Shown: positions 16,353 through 26,094 of the stretch, piece after piece
How positions within the stretch are numbered: the first letter of the stretch is position 1
Layout: each line of letters begins with the position of its first letter
Source: DATBVX01 sp963724625
Lineage (GTDB): Bacteria > Pseudomonadota > Gammaproteobacteria > Steroidobacterales > Steroidobacteraceae
DNA length: 64,000 nt
Assembly: GCA_963724625.1 (NCBI GenBank)
Contig: CAVRVO010000004.1
Location: 186,001 to 250,000, forward strand
Reading direction: 5' to 3'
Translations under genes and position numbers: made by a program
The notes under the pieces: generated by a model
Seen by the model: the letters and a program-made list of their open reading frames with translations, nothing else
What the model was told of the DNA's origin: nothing
The model's database searches: none

Positions 16353-16765
16353 GACAGGAGCCTGATCGCGAATACCGCCCACATAGCCCACAAAACGATC
16401 GAGCTCGCGGCGTACACCGTGAAGCGGTGCAGGACCTGGTTGTAGGTGCAATGAATGAAGCTGTGAAGCGCGCGGAGCACGACATACGCCCAGGCCGCGG
16501 CAACGAATCCCTGGCTCGCCTGACCCGTCACCAGCAGCAGCACGACCAACACATAGAAGAGGACTGGCAGTTCAAAAAGATTCATGAGGTTGTCGGAGGG
16601 AGCCGAAACCGCTGCCAGGCTTTTTGCGCCGAGCGCGCGCGTTGCGACGCTTTGCGGGTCGATGCTATGGACGCGGATGAAGCTCAGACGCTTGAAATAC
16701 ATGTAGCACCACACCATGAAGGTGAGCGCGACCATCGCCAGAGCCGGCTGAATGATGGTTGTCAT
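16349..16765 (-). CDS. MAPEG-family membrane protein
   Basis: The 138-residue product has four hydrophobic segments and the MAPEG pattern (membrane-associated proteins in eicosanoid and glutathione metabolism): a first helix MVWCYMYFKRL, then DNLMNLFELPVLFYVLVV with the conserved Asn and Glu, and ALHSFIHCTYNQVLHRF near the third helix with Arg and Asn for glutathione binding. Bacterial members are mostly uncharacterised; some have glutathione transferase activity. It is coupled to the GFA gene downstream, which supports a glutathione-linked function. Confidence 0.85.
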   Translation of the reverse strand: MTTIIQPALAMVALTFMVWCYMYFKRLSFIRVHSIDPQSVATRALGAKSLAAVSAPSDNLMNLFELPVLFYVLVVLLLVTGQASQGFVAAAWAYVVLRALHSFIHCTYNQVLHRFTVYAASSIVLWAMWAVFAIRLLS

Positions 16766-16804
16766 TGTCAGACCTCGCGTGGGGTGGTGATGGGATCCAG
16801 ATCG

Positions 16805-17152
16805 CTACAGGCTACGCCCGTCGTATGGCACAACTTTCAAAGTCCCCAGATCCACGCTCTCCAGGCAGCGGACGTTCACGGCAGCCATGGGTGCGCCCTT
16901 GCTGTCCGCGCCCGAGCCGAACGGCGAGCAACCGCAATTAGGGCAGAAATGGTGCTTGATGCGATGCTTGTTGAAGGTGTATGTCGCGATGTCGGCTTCG
17001 GGAGTGCCGAGACGGAGCTTCTCCCGCGGTGCAAACCACAGCAGATAGCCCTTCTTGCTGCAGATCGAGCAGTTGCACTGCATGACCTGCCCGATCTCCC
17101 CTTCGACATCGAACGCGATGCGCCCGCAATGACATCCGCCGTGATAGTTCAT
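16805..17152 (-). CDS. Second GFA-family zinc protein
   Basis: The 115-residue protein from ATG 17152 carries the same zinc pattern as its neighbour at 15948: GGCHCGRIAFDVEG, CNCSICSKKGYLLWF and HFCPNCGCSPFG. The sequences differ enough to be separate family members, not a recent copy. A GGAGAG ribosome site precedes the start. It lies upstream of MAPEG on the same strand by 39 bases. The divergent uvrA-like gene begins 80 bases away, so both promoters share this gap. Confidence 0.85.
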   Translation of the reverse strand: MNYHGGCHCGRIAFDVEGEIGQVMQCNCSICSKKGYLLWFAPREKLRLGTPEADIATYTFNKHRIKHHFCPNCGCSPFGSGADSKGAPMAAVNVRCLESVDLGTLKVVPYDGRSL

Positions 17153-17232
17153 GATCCTCTCTCCAGTGTTCGTCTCTGGTACAGTTTCCACCTTTCCCGT
17201 TTTCATTAAAACCCACGAGCGCCACCTTGACG

Positions 17233-20200
17233 ATGGGCTGCACAGCACCTGTCCGCGCAGCAGACGGTAATCCCGTAAGTTACGAGGCTGCCGACACCCG
17301 GGTCGCGCCCGCGTCCTCGGTCGATGCGATCGAAATCCACGGCGCGCGCCAGAACAATCTCAAGAACCTGACGCTGAGCATCCCGCTGAACGAGCTCATC
17401 GTCGTGACCGGCGTTTCCGGTTCGGGTAAATCGTCGCTGGTCTTCGACACCCTCTACGCCGAAGGCCAGCGCCGCTACGTGCAGACTTTTTCACCCTACG
17501 CGCGCCAGTTCCTCGATCGCATGGACAAGCCGCAGGTGGATCGCATCGAAGGGATTCTGCCAGCGATCGCTATCGACCAGACCAACCCGGTGCGCACCTC
17601 GCGCTCCACGGTTGGCACCATGACGGAGCTCAACGATCACCTGAAACTACTCTTCGCGCGTGCCGCACAACTTTTTTGCCGCAATTGTGGCAGCGCTGTC
17701 CGCCGCGATACGCCCGACAACATTTACTCGGCGATCGTCGAGCGCGCCGCGGCCGCAGGCGATCCGCGTGTCCTGATCACTTTTCCGGTCACCGTGCCAA
17801 AGAACTTCACCGAATCTGAGGTGAAGTCGCTCCTGGAGAAGCAGGGCTACACACGCATTCACGCGCGCAAGAGCGGGACGCTCGAAGTCATCCAGGATCG
17901 CCTGCGCATCGGCGGGGCGGAACGTGCGCGTGTGCTCGATGCGATCGAGGCGGCGCTGCGAGTCGGGCGCGGCCGCCTGAGCGTATATATCGCAGAGGGC
18001 GAGACACCGGCTGGAGAGCCGTGGCGCTTCTCGAGTGATCTGCATTGCGCGGATTGCGACATCAGCTACCAGAATCCGGCGCCACATATCTTCTCGTTCA
18101 ACTCTCCGCTCGGAGCCTGTGAGCAGTGCCGGGGGTTCGGCCGCACCATCGGCATCGACTACGGCCTCGTCATTCCGGATGAGTCCAAGTCACTCAAGGG
18201 CGGCGCGATCCGACCCTGGCAGACGGAGTCTTATGAGGAGTGCCAGGACGACCTGCTGAAATTCGCGCGCAAGCGCGGCATTCCAGTCGAGACCCCGTGG
18301 CGCGAGCTCACCGATGAGCAACGACGCTGGGTCATCGACGGCGAGGGTCCCTGGAACAAGAAGGTCTGGTATGGCGCGAAGCGTTTCTTCGCCTGGCTCG
18401 AATCGCGCAGCTACAAGATGCACATCCGCGTGTTGCTGTCGAAGTATCGGGCCTACACGCCTTGCACCGGATGCAACGGCGCCCGGCTGCGTGCGGACGC
18501 GTTGTTGTGGCGGCTGGGTTCCGTTGCCGATTCCCAGGCCGTTGGCATGGGAGCGCCGCGCTTTCGCCCCGAGGGTGTCAAGTGGACAGGGGCGCAGTTC
18601 GAGGCGCTGCCAGGACTGACTCTTCACGATGTGATGCTGCTGCCCATCGATCGCTGCCGCGATTTCTTTGCACGTCTGCAGCTCCCTGCCCCGCTCGATG
18701 AGGCCGCTGACGTTTTGCTCGATGGCATTCGCACCAGGCTCGGGTTCCTGTGTGATGTCGGCCTGGGATATCTCACGCTCGACCGCCAGTCGCGCACCCT
18801 CTCGGGTGGTGAAGTTCAACGCATCAACCTGACGACTGCGCTCGGCACCTCGCTCGTCAATACGCTCTTCGTGCTCGATGAGCCCTCGATCGGCTTGCAC
18901 CCGCGCGACATGGGCCGGGTGATCGAGGTGATGCGACGTCTGCGCGATGCCGGCAACTCTCTGGTGGTCGTCGAGCACGATCCGCAGGTGATGCTCGCAG
19001 CAGATCGCATTCTCGATCTCGGCCCGGGTCCCGGCGAACATGGTGGCGAGATCGTCTACTTCGGGCCCGCCGCGGAAATTGCCTCGGCACCGCACTCGCT
19101 CACCGCCGACTATCTAACCGGGCGCAAGCACGCGGCCGAAGATCGACATTTCCGGGCGGTTACGTCGCGCACGCCGACAATGCGACTCACGGGAGCGGCC
19201 GAGCACAATCTCAAGGGCCTCGACGTGAGTTTTCCGCTTGAGCGACTCGTGTGCGTCACCGGCGTGTCCGGGTCCGGAAAGTCGACCTTGGTGCACGATG
19301 TGCTGTACGCGGCACTGCGCAAAGCGCACGGCAAACCAACCGAGGCTCCCGGCGAGTTCGCGACGCTGCACGGCCACGAGAAGGTGGGCGATATCGTGCT
19401 CGTCGATCAATCGCCAATCGGACGCACCACGCGTTCGAACCCGGCGAGTTACGTGGGTGCATTCGATCCCATCCGCACACTGTTTGCGCGCGAGCCGCTC
19501 GCCAAGCAGCGCCGCTACACCCCAGGCACTTTCAGTTTCAACTCCGGCACCGGACGCTGCCCCACCTGCAGCGGTAACGGCTTCGAGCACGTTGAAATGC
19601 AGTTTCTGTCCGACGTGTACCTGCGCTGTCCGGACTGCGATGGCCGCCGCTTCCGGGATGAAACGCTCGAAGTGACGATCACGGGTGCTGACGGACGCGC
19701 GCTCCACATTGCCGCCGTGCTCCAGCTGACTGTGAGCGAGGCACTCGGGTTTTTTGCCGAATGCGATGCAGTGCTCGCACGCTTGCAGCCGCTGCGGGAC
19801 GTCGGTCTCGAGTACGTGCGGCTCGGTCAGCCGGTGCCGACGCTTTCGGGTGGCGAGGCGCAACGCCTCAAACTAGCCGGACATCTTGCCGAGGCCGCGA
19901 CGCGCAAGCGTGATTCGCAGGCGGGAAAGCTGCTGCTGTTCGATGAGCCGACCACCGGACTGCACTTTGACGACATTGCAAAACTCCTGCGCGCCTTTCG
20001 AACCCTGGTCGCCGCCGGTCATTCGCTCATCGTCATCGAGCACAATCTCGATGTGATTCGCGCCGCCGACTGGATCATAGACCTGGGGCCGGAAGGCGGG
20101 GACGCGGGCGGCGAGCTCGTGTGCGCCGGGCCTCCGGAAGATGTGAAGCGTTGCGTGAATTCCCATACCGGGAAAGCTCTGCTCCAGTACGAAGCGAATC

Positions 20201-22881
20201 TCTCCAGATCTTTGGCTTCGACCATGGCCTCGGAGCCGAGGCGGCTTCCAGTCAGGAAAGCGCCCTCGATTCGCGTCCACAATGCACGCGAGCACAACCT
20301 CAAGATCGCCGATGTCGAAATTCCGCGCGATCGCTTCACGGTGATTACCGGTGTCTCCGGCTCCGGCAAGTCGACCCTGGCCTTCGACATTCTCTTTGCC
20401 GAGGGGCAGCGCCGGTACCTGGAGTCCCTGAACGCCTACGCCCGGCAATTCGTGCAGCCCGCCGCGCGGCCAGACTGCGATGCCATCTTCGGCATTCCAC
20501 CGACGGTTGCGATCGAGCAGCGCACCAGTCGCGGCGGGCGCAAGAGCACGGTTGCCACCTTGACGGAGATCTATCATTTCCTGCGCCTGCTCTACGTCAA
20601 GCTCGGCACGCAGCACTGCCCGAAATGCAACCTCCCGATCGAACCGCAGAGCGCGGATTCGATCGTCGCGAGGCTCCTGCGCGAGGAACGCGGCAAGACG
20701 GTCACGCTCCTCGCGCCGCTCGTGGTCGCACGCAAGGGGTTCTACACCGACCTCGCGAAATGGGCCGCGACCAAAGGCTTCGGACACTTGCGTGTCGACG
20801 GGCAGCTCATGCCGACGGCCAAGTGGCCGAGACTGAGCCGCTTCAAGGAGCACACGCTCGAGCTGCCGATCGCGACACTGCGCGTGAGCGTTGCTGAGGA
20901 AGCGCAGCTGCGAGCCGCCGTAGACCAGGCCCTCGAGCATGGCAAGGGAGTCCTTCACCTGTTGCGCGAACCCAAGGTCACCAAACAGCGCAGCACCGAT
21001 CAAGCACCTATCACCGTCTTTTCGACGCGCCGCAATTGCTCCTCCTGTGGTACGAGCTTTGCGGATCTCGATCCGCGACTCTTCTCCTTCAATTCGCGCC
21101 ACGGCTGGTGCGAGGGTTGCTTCGGCACGGGATTGAAGCTCTATGGATTCGACGAGGAGCAATCAGGCGAAGAGATCTGGTGGAACGAGTGGTGGGATGG
21201 CTCGGCCCCCGCTTGCCCCGATTGCCAGGGCCGGCGCCTGAATCCGATCGCCCTCAACGTGCGTTTGCGCGGCCGCTCGATCGCCGAGCTCACCTCTTTT
21301 CCAGTGTCCGGACTACAGGCCGTGATCGGAAAGTTTGGCCTGCGCGGCCGTGAAGTGGACATCGCGCGCGACGTAATGGCGGAGCTCGAATCACGTTTGC
21401 GCTTTCTCGACGATGTGGGGCTTGGCTACCTGTCACTCGATCGGTCGGCGCCCACACTCTCGGGCGGTGAAGCGCAACGCATCCGGCTCGCGGCGCAATT
21501 GGGCTCGAATTTGCAGGGCGTTTGTTACGTGCTCGATGAGCCGACGATCGGCCTGCACCCGCGCGACAATCGCGTGTTGCTCAATACGCTCGACAAGTTG
21601 CGCGCTAGCGGCAACACGCTGGTCGTGGTCGAGCACGACGAGGACACAATCCGCCATGCGGATCACGTCATCGATCTGGGCCCCGGAGCTGGTGCCTCTG
21701 GAGGACGCGTCGTCGGCCAGGGCAGTGCACGCGAGCTCACCCGTAATCCGCAGTCGGTAACCGGGCGCTTTCTCGCCCAGCCGTTGGCGCACCCGCTGGT
21801 TCCGAAGCGCGCGGTACGCTCCTCGGATCCCGTGCTCGTGATCGACAACGCCAGCTTGCACAACTTGAAGGAAGTCGACGCCCAGGTGCCGCTCGGCCGC
21901 CTCATCGCAGTCACCGGCGTCTCGGGCTCGGGAAAGTCCACGCTAGCGCGCGATGTACTGCACGACAATCTCAAGCGATTGCTGAGCGCCCCGCACGGCA
22001 ATGGCAAGGAACGCAACGGGTTCGCCGGCTGTCGCGACCTGCGTGGCTGGCGCGAGATTGGCCGAGTGCTCGAGGTCGACCAGACGCCGATCGGCAAAAC
22101 GCCGCGCTCCTGTCCCGCGACCTACATCGGGTTCTGGGATGCAATCCGGCGCGTGTTTGCGGAAACCTCCGAAGCGCGCATCCGCGGCTATGGCCCGGGA
22201 CGCTTCTCCTTCAATACCGCAGGGGGACGCTGCGAGGGCTGTGAAGGCCAGGGCATGAAGAAGATCGAGATGAGCTTCCTGCCCGACGTGCGCGTGCTCT
22301 GCGATGTATGTGCCGGACGGCGCTTCAACCCTGAAACTCTCGCGGTACGCTTCAAGGAGCGCAGCATTGGCGACATCCTGGCGATGAGCGTGGATGAGGC
22401 AACGCCCTTTTTCGCTGCGCATCCTTCGATTCATCACGCGCTGCGCATGCTGCAAGATGTCGGACTCGGATATCTCACTTTGGGACAGCAGAGTCCGACG
22501 CTTTCGGGCGGCGAGGCGCAGCGAATCAAGCTGGTGACGGAGCTCGCAAAGGTGAGGCCGAGTTACCGGCCGGCGCGAGGTAATGGCGCTGCAAAAACCC
22601 TTTACGTGCTCGATGAGCCCACCGTCGGGCTGCACATGGCCGACGTCGAGAAGCTGGTGCGGGTGCTGCACCGGCTCGTCGATGCGGGCAACACTGTGGT
22701 CGTCATCGAGCACAATCTCGATGTGATCGCTGAAGCCGACTGGGTGATTGATCTCGGGCCTGAGGGTGGCGACGCCGGAGGCAGAATCGTAGTGCAGGGT
22801 CCGCCTGATATGCTGTTACGCAGCCGGCGCTCGCACACCGGGCGCGCGCTCAAGGACTTTCTCGAGTCACACAAGGGTTAA
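17233..22881 (+). CDS. Double-length UvrA-like ABC ATPase (two UvrA units in one chain)
   Basis: This 1882-residue protein contains two complete UvrA-like units, about residues 25-990 and 1010-1882. Numbering from 17227, Walker A motifs (GVSGSGKS) lie near 62, 679, 1042 and 1564. Four LSGGE signatures and four Walker B/D-loops (LDEPSIGLH, FDEPTTGLH, LDEPTIGLH, LDEPTVGLH) follow. Each unit keeps both zinc modules (for example CADC...CEQC and CPTC...CPDC in the first). UvrA normally works as a homodimer that finds bulky DNA lesions and loads UvrB. Here the dimer is covalent. The first ABC of the second unit is about 100 residues shorter than in the first. An in-frame ATG at 20224 lies in the linker. 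No uvrB or uvrC is nearby, so this is probably a second, specialised UvrA. Confidence 0.9.
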   Translation: MGCTAPVRAADGNPVSYEAADTRVAPASSVDAIEIHGARQNNLKNLTLSIPLNELIVVTGVSGSGKSSLVFDTLYAEGQRRYVQTFSPYARQFLDRMDKPQVDRIEGILPAIAIDQTNPVRTSRSTVGTMTELNDHLKLLFARAAQLFCRNCGSAVRRDTPDNIYSAIVERAAAAGDPRVLITFPVTVPKNFTESEVKSLLEKQGYTRIHARKSGTLEVIQDRLRIGGAERARVLDAIEAALRVGRGRLSVYIAEGETPAGEPWRFSSDLHCADCDISYQNPAPHIFSFNSPLGACEQCRGFGRTIGIDYGLVIPDESKSLKGGAIRPWQTESYEECQDDLLKFARKRGIPVETPWRELTDEQRRWVIDGEGPWNKKVWYGAKRFFAWLESRSYKMHIRVLLSKYRAYTPCTGCNGARLRADALLWRLGSVADSQAVGMGAPRFRPEGVKWTGAQFEALPGLTLHDVMLLPIDRCRDFFARLQLPAPLDEAADVLLDGIRTRLGFLCDVGLGYLTLDRQSRTLSGGEVQRINLTTALGTSLVNTLFVLDEPSIGLHPRDMGRVIEVMRRLRDAGNSLVVVEHDPQVMLAADRILDLGPGPGEHGGEIVYFGPAAEIASAPHSLTADYLTGRKHAAEDRHFRAVTSRTPTMRLTGAAEHNLKGLDVSFPLERLVCVTGVSGSGKSTLVHDVLYAALRKAHGKPTEAPGEFATLHGHEKVGDIVLVDQSPIGRTTRSNPASYVGAFDPIRTLFAREPLAKQRRYTPGTFSFNSGTGRCPTCSGNGFEHVEMQFLSDVYLRCPDCDGRRFRDETLEVTITGADGRALHIAAVLQLTVSEALGFFAECDAVLARLQPLRDVGLEYVRLGQPVPTLSGGEAQRLKLAGHLAEAATRKRDSQAGKLLLFDEPTTGLHFDDIAKLLRAFRTLVAAGHSLIVIEHNLDVIRAADWIIDLGPEGGDAGGELVCAGPPEDVKRCVNSHTGKALLQYEANLSRSLASTMASEPRRLPVRKAPSIRVHNAREHNLKIADVEIPRDRFTVITGVSGSGKSTLAFDILFAEGQRRYLESLNAYARQFVQPAARPDCDAIFGIPPTVAIEQRTSRGGRKSTVATLTEIYHFLRLLYVKLGTQHCPKCNLPIEPQSADSIVARLLREERGKTVTLLAPLVVARKGFYTDLAKWAATKGFGHLRVDGQLMPTAKWPRLSRFKEHTLELPIATLRVSVAEEAQLRAAVDQALEHGKGVLHLLREPKVTKQRSTDQAPITVFSTRRNCSSCGTSFADLDPRLFSFNSRHGWCEGCFGTGLKLYGFDEEQSGEEIWWNEWWDGSAPACPDCQGRRLNPIALNVRLRGRSIAELTSFPVSGLQAVIGKFGLRGREVDIARDVMAELESRLRFLDDVGLGYLSLDRSAPTLSGGEAQRIRLAAQLGSNLQGVCYVLDEPTIGLHPRDNRVLLNTLDKLRASGNTLVVVEHDEDTIRHADHVIDLGPGAGASGGRVVGQGSARELTRNPQSVTGRFLAQPLAHPLVPKRAVRSSDPVLVIDNASLHNLKEVDAQVPLGRLIAVTGVSGSGKSTLARDVLHDNLKRLLSAPHGNGKERNGFAGCRDLRGWREIGRVLEVDQTPIGKTPRSCPATYIGFWDAIRRVFAETSEARIRGYGPGRFSFNTAGGRCEGCEGQGMKKIEMSFLPDVRVLCDVCAGRRFNPETLAVRFKERSIGDILAMSVDEATPFFAAHPSIHHALRMLQDVGLGYLTLGQQSPTLSGGEAQRIKLVTELAKVRPSYRPARGNGAAKTLYVLDEPTVGLHMADVEKLVRVLHRLVDAGNTVVVIEHNLDVIAEADWVIDLGPEGGDAGGRIVVQGPPDMLLRSRRSHTGRALKDFLESHKG

Positions 22882-22892
22882 GGAGAACGAAC

Positions 22893-23786
22893 GTGGGCGC
22901 CGGTATCGAACGAGTGATCGAGTCGCGGCCTCGTGATCTTGGCGGATTCGAGGTGCGACGCGTCCTGCCCGCACCCGGGCGTCAGATGGTGGGCCCGTTC
23001 ATCTTCTTCGATCACATCGGTCCCGCGGAATTTGCGCCGGGACTCGGCATCGATGTCCGCCCGCATCCTCACATCGGCCTTGCGACTGTGACCTATCTCT
23101 TCGAAGGCGAGCTGGTGCACCGGGACAGTCTCGAGTTCGTTCAGCCGATCCGCCCCGGTGACGTCAACTGGATGACCGCGGGTCGGGGCATCGTGCATTC
23201 GGAACGCACTGGCGATGAACCGCGCCGCAGCGGTTCGCGAATCCATGGCATTCAGACCTGGGTTGCATTGCCGAGATCGGCTGAAGAAGCAGAGCCGGCT
23301 TTTTTTCATCATCCCGCCGCGACATTGCCCGAGGTGCGGGCGCCGGGCGTCGTAGCGCGCGTGATTGCGGGTACGGCGTTGGAGCAACGCTCACCGGTGC
23401 ACGTCTTCTCGCCGACGCTGTACGTCGATCTCCAGCTCTCCGATGCAGCGAGCTTTGAAGTTCCGCTCGAGCACCAGGACCGTGCCATCTACGTTGCGGC
23501 CGGCCTCATTGCTCTTGACGGCGTGCAATTCGCGCCAGGAAGCATGCTCGTGCTGGAGCCGGCCTCGGCCGCGAAGATCCATGCGCTGCAGGAATCGCGG
23601 TTGCTATTGCTCGGCGGCGCACCGCTCGAGGGTCGTCGCTACATCTGGTGGAATTTCGTCTCGAGCAGCCGCGAGCGCATGGAGCAGGCCAAAAGCGACT
23701 GGGTGCAGCAGCGCTTCGCCAAGGTACCGGGAGAAACGGAGTTCATTCCGCTGCCGAGCAAGGAAACGCACCCGCCGCCGGTTTAG
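22893..23786 (+). CDS. Pirin-family cupin protein
   Basis: The 297-residue product is a pirin. The N-terminal cupin carries GPFIFFDHIGPAEF, then RPHPHIGLATVTYLFEGE (metal ligands His-His) and MTAGRGIVHSE. The C-terminal cupin has SPTLYVDLQLSDAASFEVPL and LLLLGGAPLEGRRYIWWNFV. Bacterial pirins bind iron; some have quercetin dioxygenase activity and others regulate pyruvate metabolism. GTG 22893 follows TAAGGAG. The gene starts 11 bases after the uvrA-like gene and is probably on its transcript. Confidence 0.92.
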   Translation: MGAGIERVIESRPRDLGGFEVRRVLPAPGRQMVGPFIFFDHIGPAEFAPGLGIDVRPHPHIGLATVTYLFEGELVHRDSLEFVQPIRPGDVNWMTAGRGIVHSERTGDEPRRSGSRIHGIQTWVALPRSAEEAEPAFFHHPAATLPEVRAPGVVARVIAGTALEQRSPVHVFSPTLYVDLQLSDAASFEVPLEHQDRAIYVAAGLIALDGVQFAPGSMLVLEPASAAKIHALQESRLLLLGGAPLEGRRYIWWNFVSSSRERMEQAKSDWVQQRFAKVPGETEFIPLPSKETHPPPV

Positions 23787-23811
23787 CGGCGATTGCTTGC
23801 CTGGACGCCGT

Positions 23812-24114
23812 TCAGGCGCGGCCGACGTTGGAATCGGATGGCGAGTGGTAGTACTCGCTCTCTTCCGCGAATTGCGCGGCAAGGCGCCGCAGCTCACTCA
23901 GGCGACCTTCCGCCGTGCTGATCGGCTGGCACTCGTCGCAGCGCGGATTGCCACAGGGCTGGCGTGCATACAGCCAGTACTGAATGGCTCCGGCGAGCAG
24001 CCCATCCGCGATGTCCCACAGGTCGGCGTTGTCGTGCTTTTCGGCAAGCTTGTTGCCGAGTTCGACCGTCTTGCCGAACGCATCGTCAAAAAATTGTTCT
24101 GTAATGGAATCCAT
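23812..24114 (-). CDS. Small conserved hypothetical protein
   Basis: The 100-residue protein is mostly helical: DSITEQFFDDAFGKTVELGNK, then NADLWDIADGLLAGAIQYWLYA. A CGNPRCDEC motif near 55-63 could bind one metal or form a disulfide. A final acidic helix reads SELRRLAAQFAEESEYY. I know of no function. It converges with the pirin gene, 25 bases apart. Confidence 0.55.
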   Translation of the reverse strand: MDSITEQFFDDAFGKTVELGNKLAEKHDNADLWDIADGLLAGAIQYWLYARQPCGNPRCDECQPISTAEGRLSELRRLAAQFAEESEYYHSPSDSNVGRA

Positions 24115-24148
24115 TAGAGTCGCCGGATGTGCGGGTCAGGGGACCATT

Positions 24149-25837
24149 CTACGGCAATCGCGCACCCACTCTACAAGCCGTCCCACAACTTCGTTGGCGC
24201 CTGAACCGGCGCCGCAAGACGCCAAAAAGCGTGAGCATCAGGGCGATTTCCGTGGCGCCGCCGCCACCGCTGCCGGCGGCGGCCGTTGGCGCTGCGGCAG
24301 CCGGATTGACAATAAGCGAAATCACTCGCTGGTCGTTCGTAGCATTGACATCGTTCGGCGTGCTCACGCTCACCGTGCTGGAGAACGTGCCTGGGCTCGA
24401 GGAGCGGAGCATCACGTTGATGCGCCGGGATCCACCCGCCTCGATAATGCTGAGCTCGCAAGTGGCGCCTCCTGCGCCGGTCGCACAGCTCCCGCCGGGA
24501 ACGATGGCTGATTCGACAGCGACCGGCGCTTGCAGCGATATCGATACGAGGACGTCTTGCAGCGGAGCCGAGCCGACTGCATCCACCTCGACTGACAGGC
24601 TCACAGCAGCTCCCGCCGTCCCCTCGATCATGGCCGGGGTACTCTCGAGCGACGCGTCGACCACGCGCGCGCGAGTGATGCAGCTAGCGCCCAACACACT
24701 GGGACGCATCCGCTCCAGGCTGCATTGGGAGAACGTGTTGCTGCCATTGATCTGCGCCGCCATCAGGAACGTGGCCGGTGTGCTCTGGCACGGCGAGCCG
24801 GCCTCTGCATCATGAGATGCGCCGAAGTTGTGCCCGATTTCGTGCGCAGCGATGAGTGCTCCCATGGTCAGGTCGTACTGCCCCTCGCTGATGCCCACGC
24901 CATGCGAGGCATCGCAGACCGTGCCGACATACGCAATGCCCGCCATGCTGCCGACGATGTCGCGACCGGTGACGAGATGCACGAGACCCGGCGTGCGCAA
25001 CACGGGCGTTTCGGCGCGATAGCGGCCAAGCTGCTCCAGCAAGTCCGCACCGGTGCTGGTGGTGAAGGGCTCTGCGGGCGTGGTGAAGATCTTGACCTGT
25101 GATACGCGGATGCTGACGCCGACCTGGTCGCTGAAGATGCCGTCGACGACATTCATGCGCGCCAGCAGTTCAGCCTCGGCGTTCTGCGGATGAGTGCTGT
25201 AGAACTCGTAGTCGCCGATGACCGCCAAGTCGAGCTGCGCGCCGGCGCTGCTCGGTGCAATCTGCGTGTCTGCCTCGAGCTCGCCCAGCAGCGACTGGTA
25301 GGCCGATAGCGCGACTGTGTTCTCATCCGGTGCGTTCACACCGCATGACAGCGGATTCGTGTCCGAATCCGTATCGGATAGCCGGTACACCACGGACGCC
25401 GAGCCGTCCACTGCGAGCCGGTCGACAGCGAAGCGATTCACGATGCGAGCCGGCGCAATCGTGTATAGATCGTGTCCGTCCCAGATCGCGCCATGCAGCT
25501 CCTCGCCGATCCGTGTAATCCGAACCCACGAGCCTTGCAGGCCTTGGACTTTTCCGCGCAACAGTTGATAGCTCGCAGCGTAGCCTTGCTGCTGAGTTGC
25601 GGCCACGCCGAGCAGGCGCGCATTGGACTCGAGATTGAGATCGAACTGGCGCCCGTAGGCCTGGAATGACAGCCGCCCTGTGGCCGTGAGGTCGCGGATG
25701 GAGGGTCGCGAGGCGGAGTTGGATTGAAAACTGATCGGCTCGGCGTAGCGGATATGCAGATCGCTGGCGCCCGCTTGCGGACTGGAGGTCAGCAGCAATG
25801 GCACCAACGCAATCGAGGAAAACCAATGGAAACGCAT
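24149..25837 (-). CDS. Secreted M12-type (reprolysin-like) metalloprotease with GlyGly-CTERM tail
   Basis: The 562-residue protein starts at ATG 25837 with a signal peptide (SSIALVPLLLTSSPQAGAS). A propeptide-like region follows, then a catalytic domain with the extended zinc motif HEIGHNFGASHD (His332, Glu333, His336, His342), as in adamalysins. A beta-sandwich domain (about 420-520) is rich in SVEVDAVGSAPLQD-type strands. The tail (GSGGGGATEIALMLTLFGV followed by RRR) is a GlyGly-CTERM sorting signal, normally cut by rhombosortase before export or anchoring. The enzyme probably degrades proteins outside the cell. No rhombosortase is in the window. Confidence 0.85.
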   Translation of the reverse strand: MRFHWFSSIALVPLLLTSSPQAGASDLHIRYAEPISFQSNSASRPSIRDLTATGRLSFQAYGRQFDLNLESNARLLGVAATQQQGYAASYQLLRGKVQGLQGSWVRITRIGEELHGAIWDGHDLYTIAPARIVNRFAVDRLAVDGSASVVYRLSDTDSDTNPLSCGVNAPDENTVALSAYQSLLGELEADTQIAPSSAGAQLDLAVIGDYEFYSTHPQNAEAELLARMNVVDGIFSDQVGVSIRVSQVKIFTTPAEPFTTSTGADLLEQLGRYRAETPVLRTPGLVHLVTGRDIVGSMAGIAYVGTVCDASHGVGISEGQYDLTMGALIAAHEIGHNFGASHDAEAGSPCQSTPATFLMAAQINGSNTFSQCSLERMRPSVLGASCITRARVVDASLESTPAMIEGTAGAAVSLSVEVDAVGSAPLQDVLVSISLQAPVAVESAIVPGGSCATGAGGATCELSIIEAGGSRRINVMLRSSSPGTFSSTVSVSTPNDVNATNDQRVISLIVNPAAAAPTAAAGSGGGGATEIALMLTLFGVLRRRFRRQRSCGTACRVGARLP

Positions 25838-26094
25838 CGATTGGCCCTGCCGGTATGGCCGGCAGCTCTTGTTGTTCGTCGGACCCCGGTTCTTGTAGCT
25901 ATATTCTGTCTGCCAGGCGCCCTCGTCACCACCGCAGACATTCCGCATGCACATGGCAACAAATTGCCGCTCCCCTCGCCACCCGAATCAGGGATAAGGT
26001 GAAACCCATCACGACGCGACTGGCTGATTTTGCCTGCTGAGTGCAGATTTCAGCGGTTCCAAACGGCCTTGTGACATATCGCGGGAGCCTCTCG

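Noticed and set aside
19873..21162. 429-codon minus-strand frame opposite the uvrA-like gene
   Set aside because: It is an antisense shadow in GC-rich DNA. The plus strand carries clear ABC motifs throughout.
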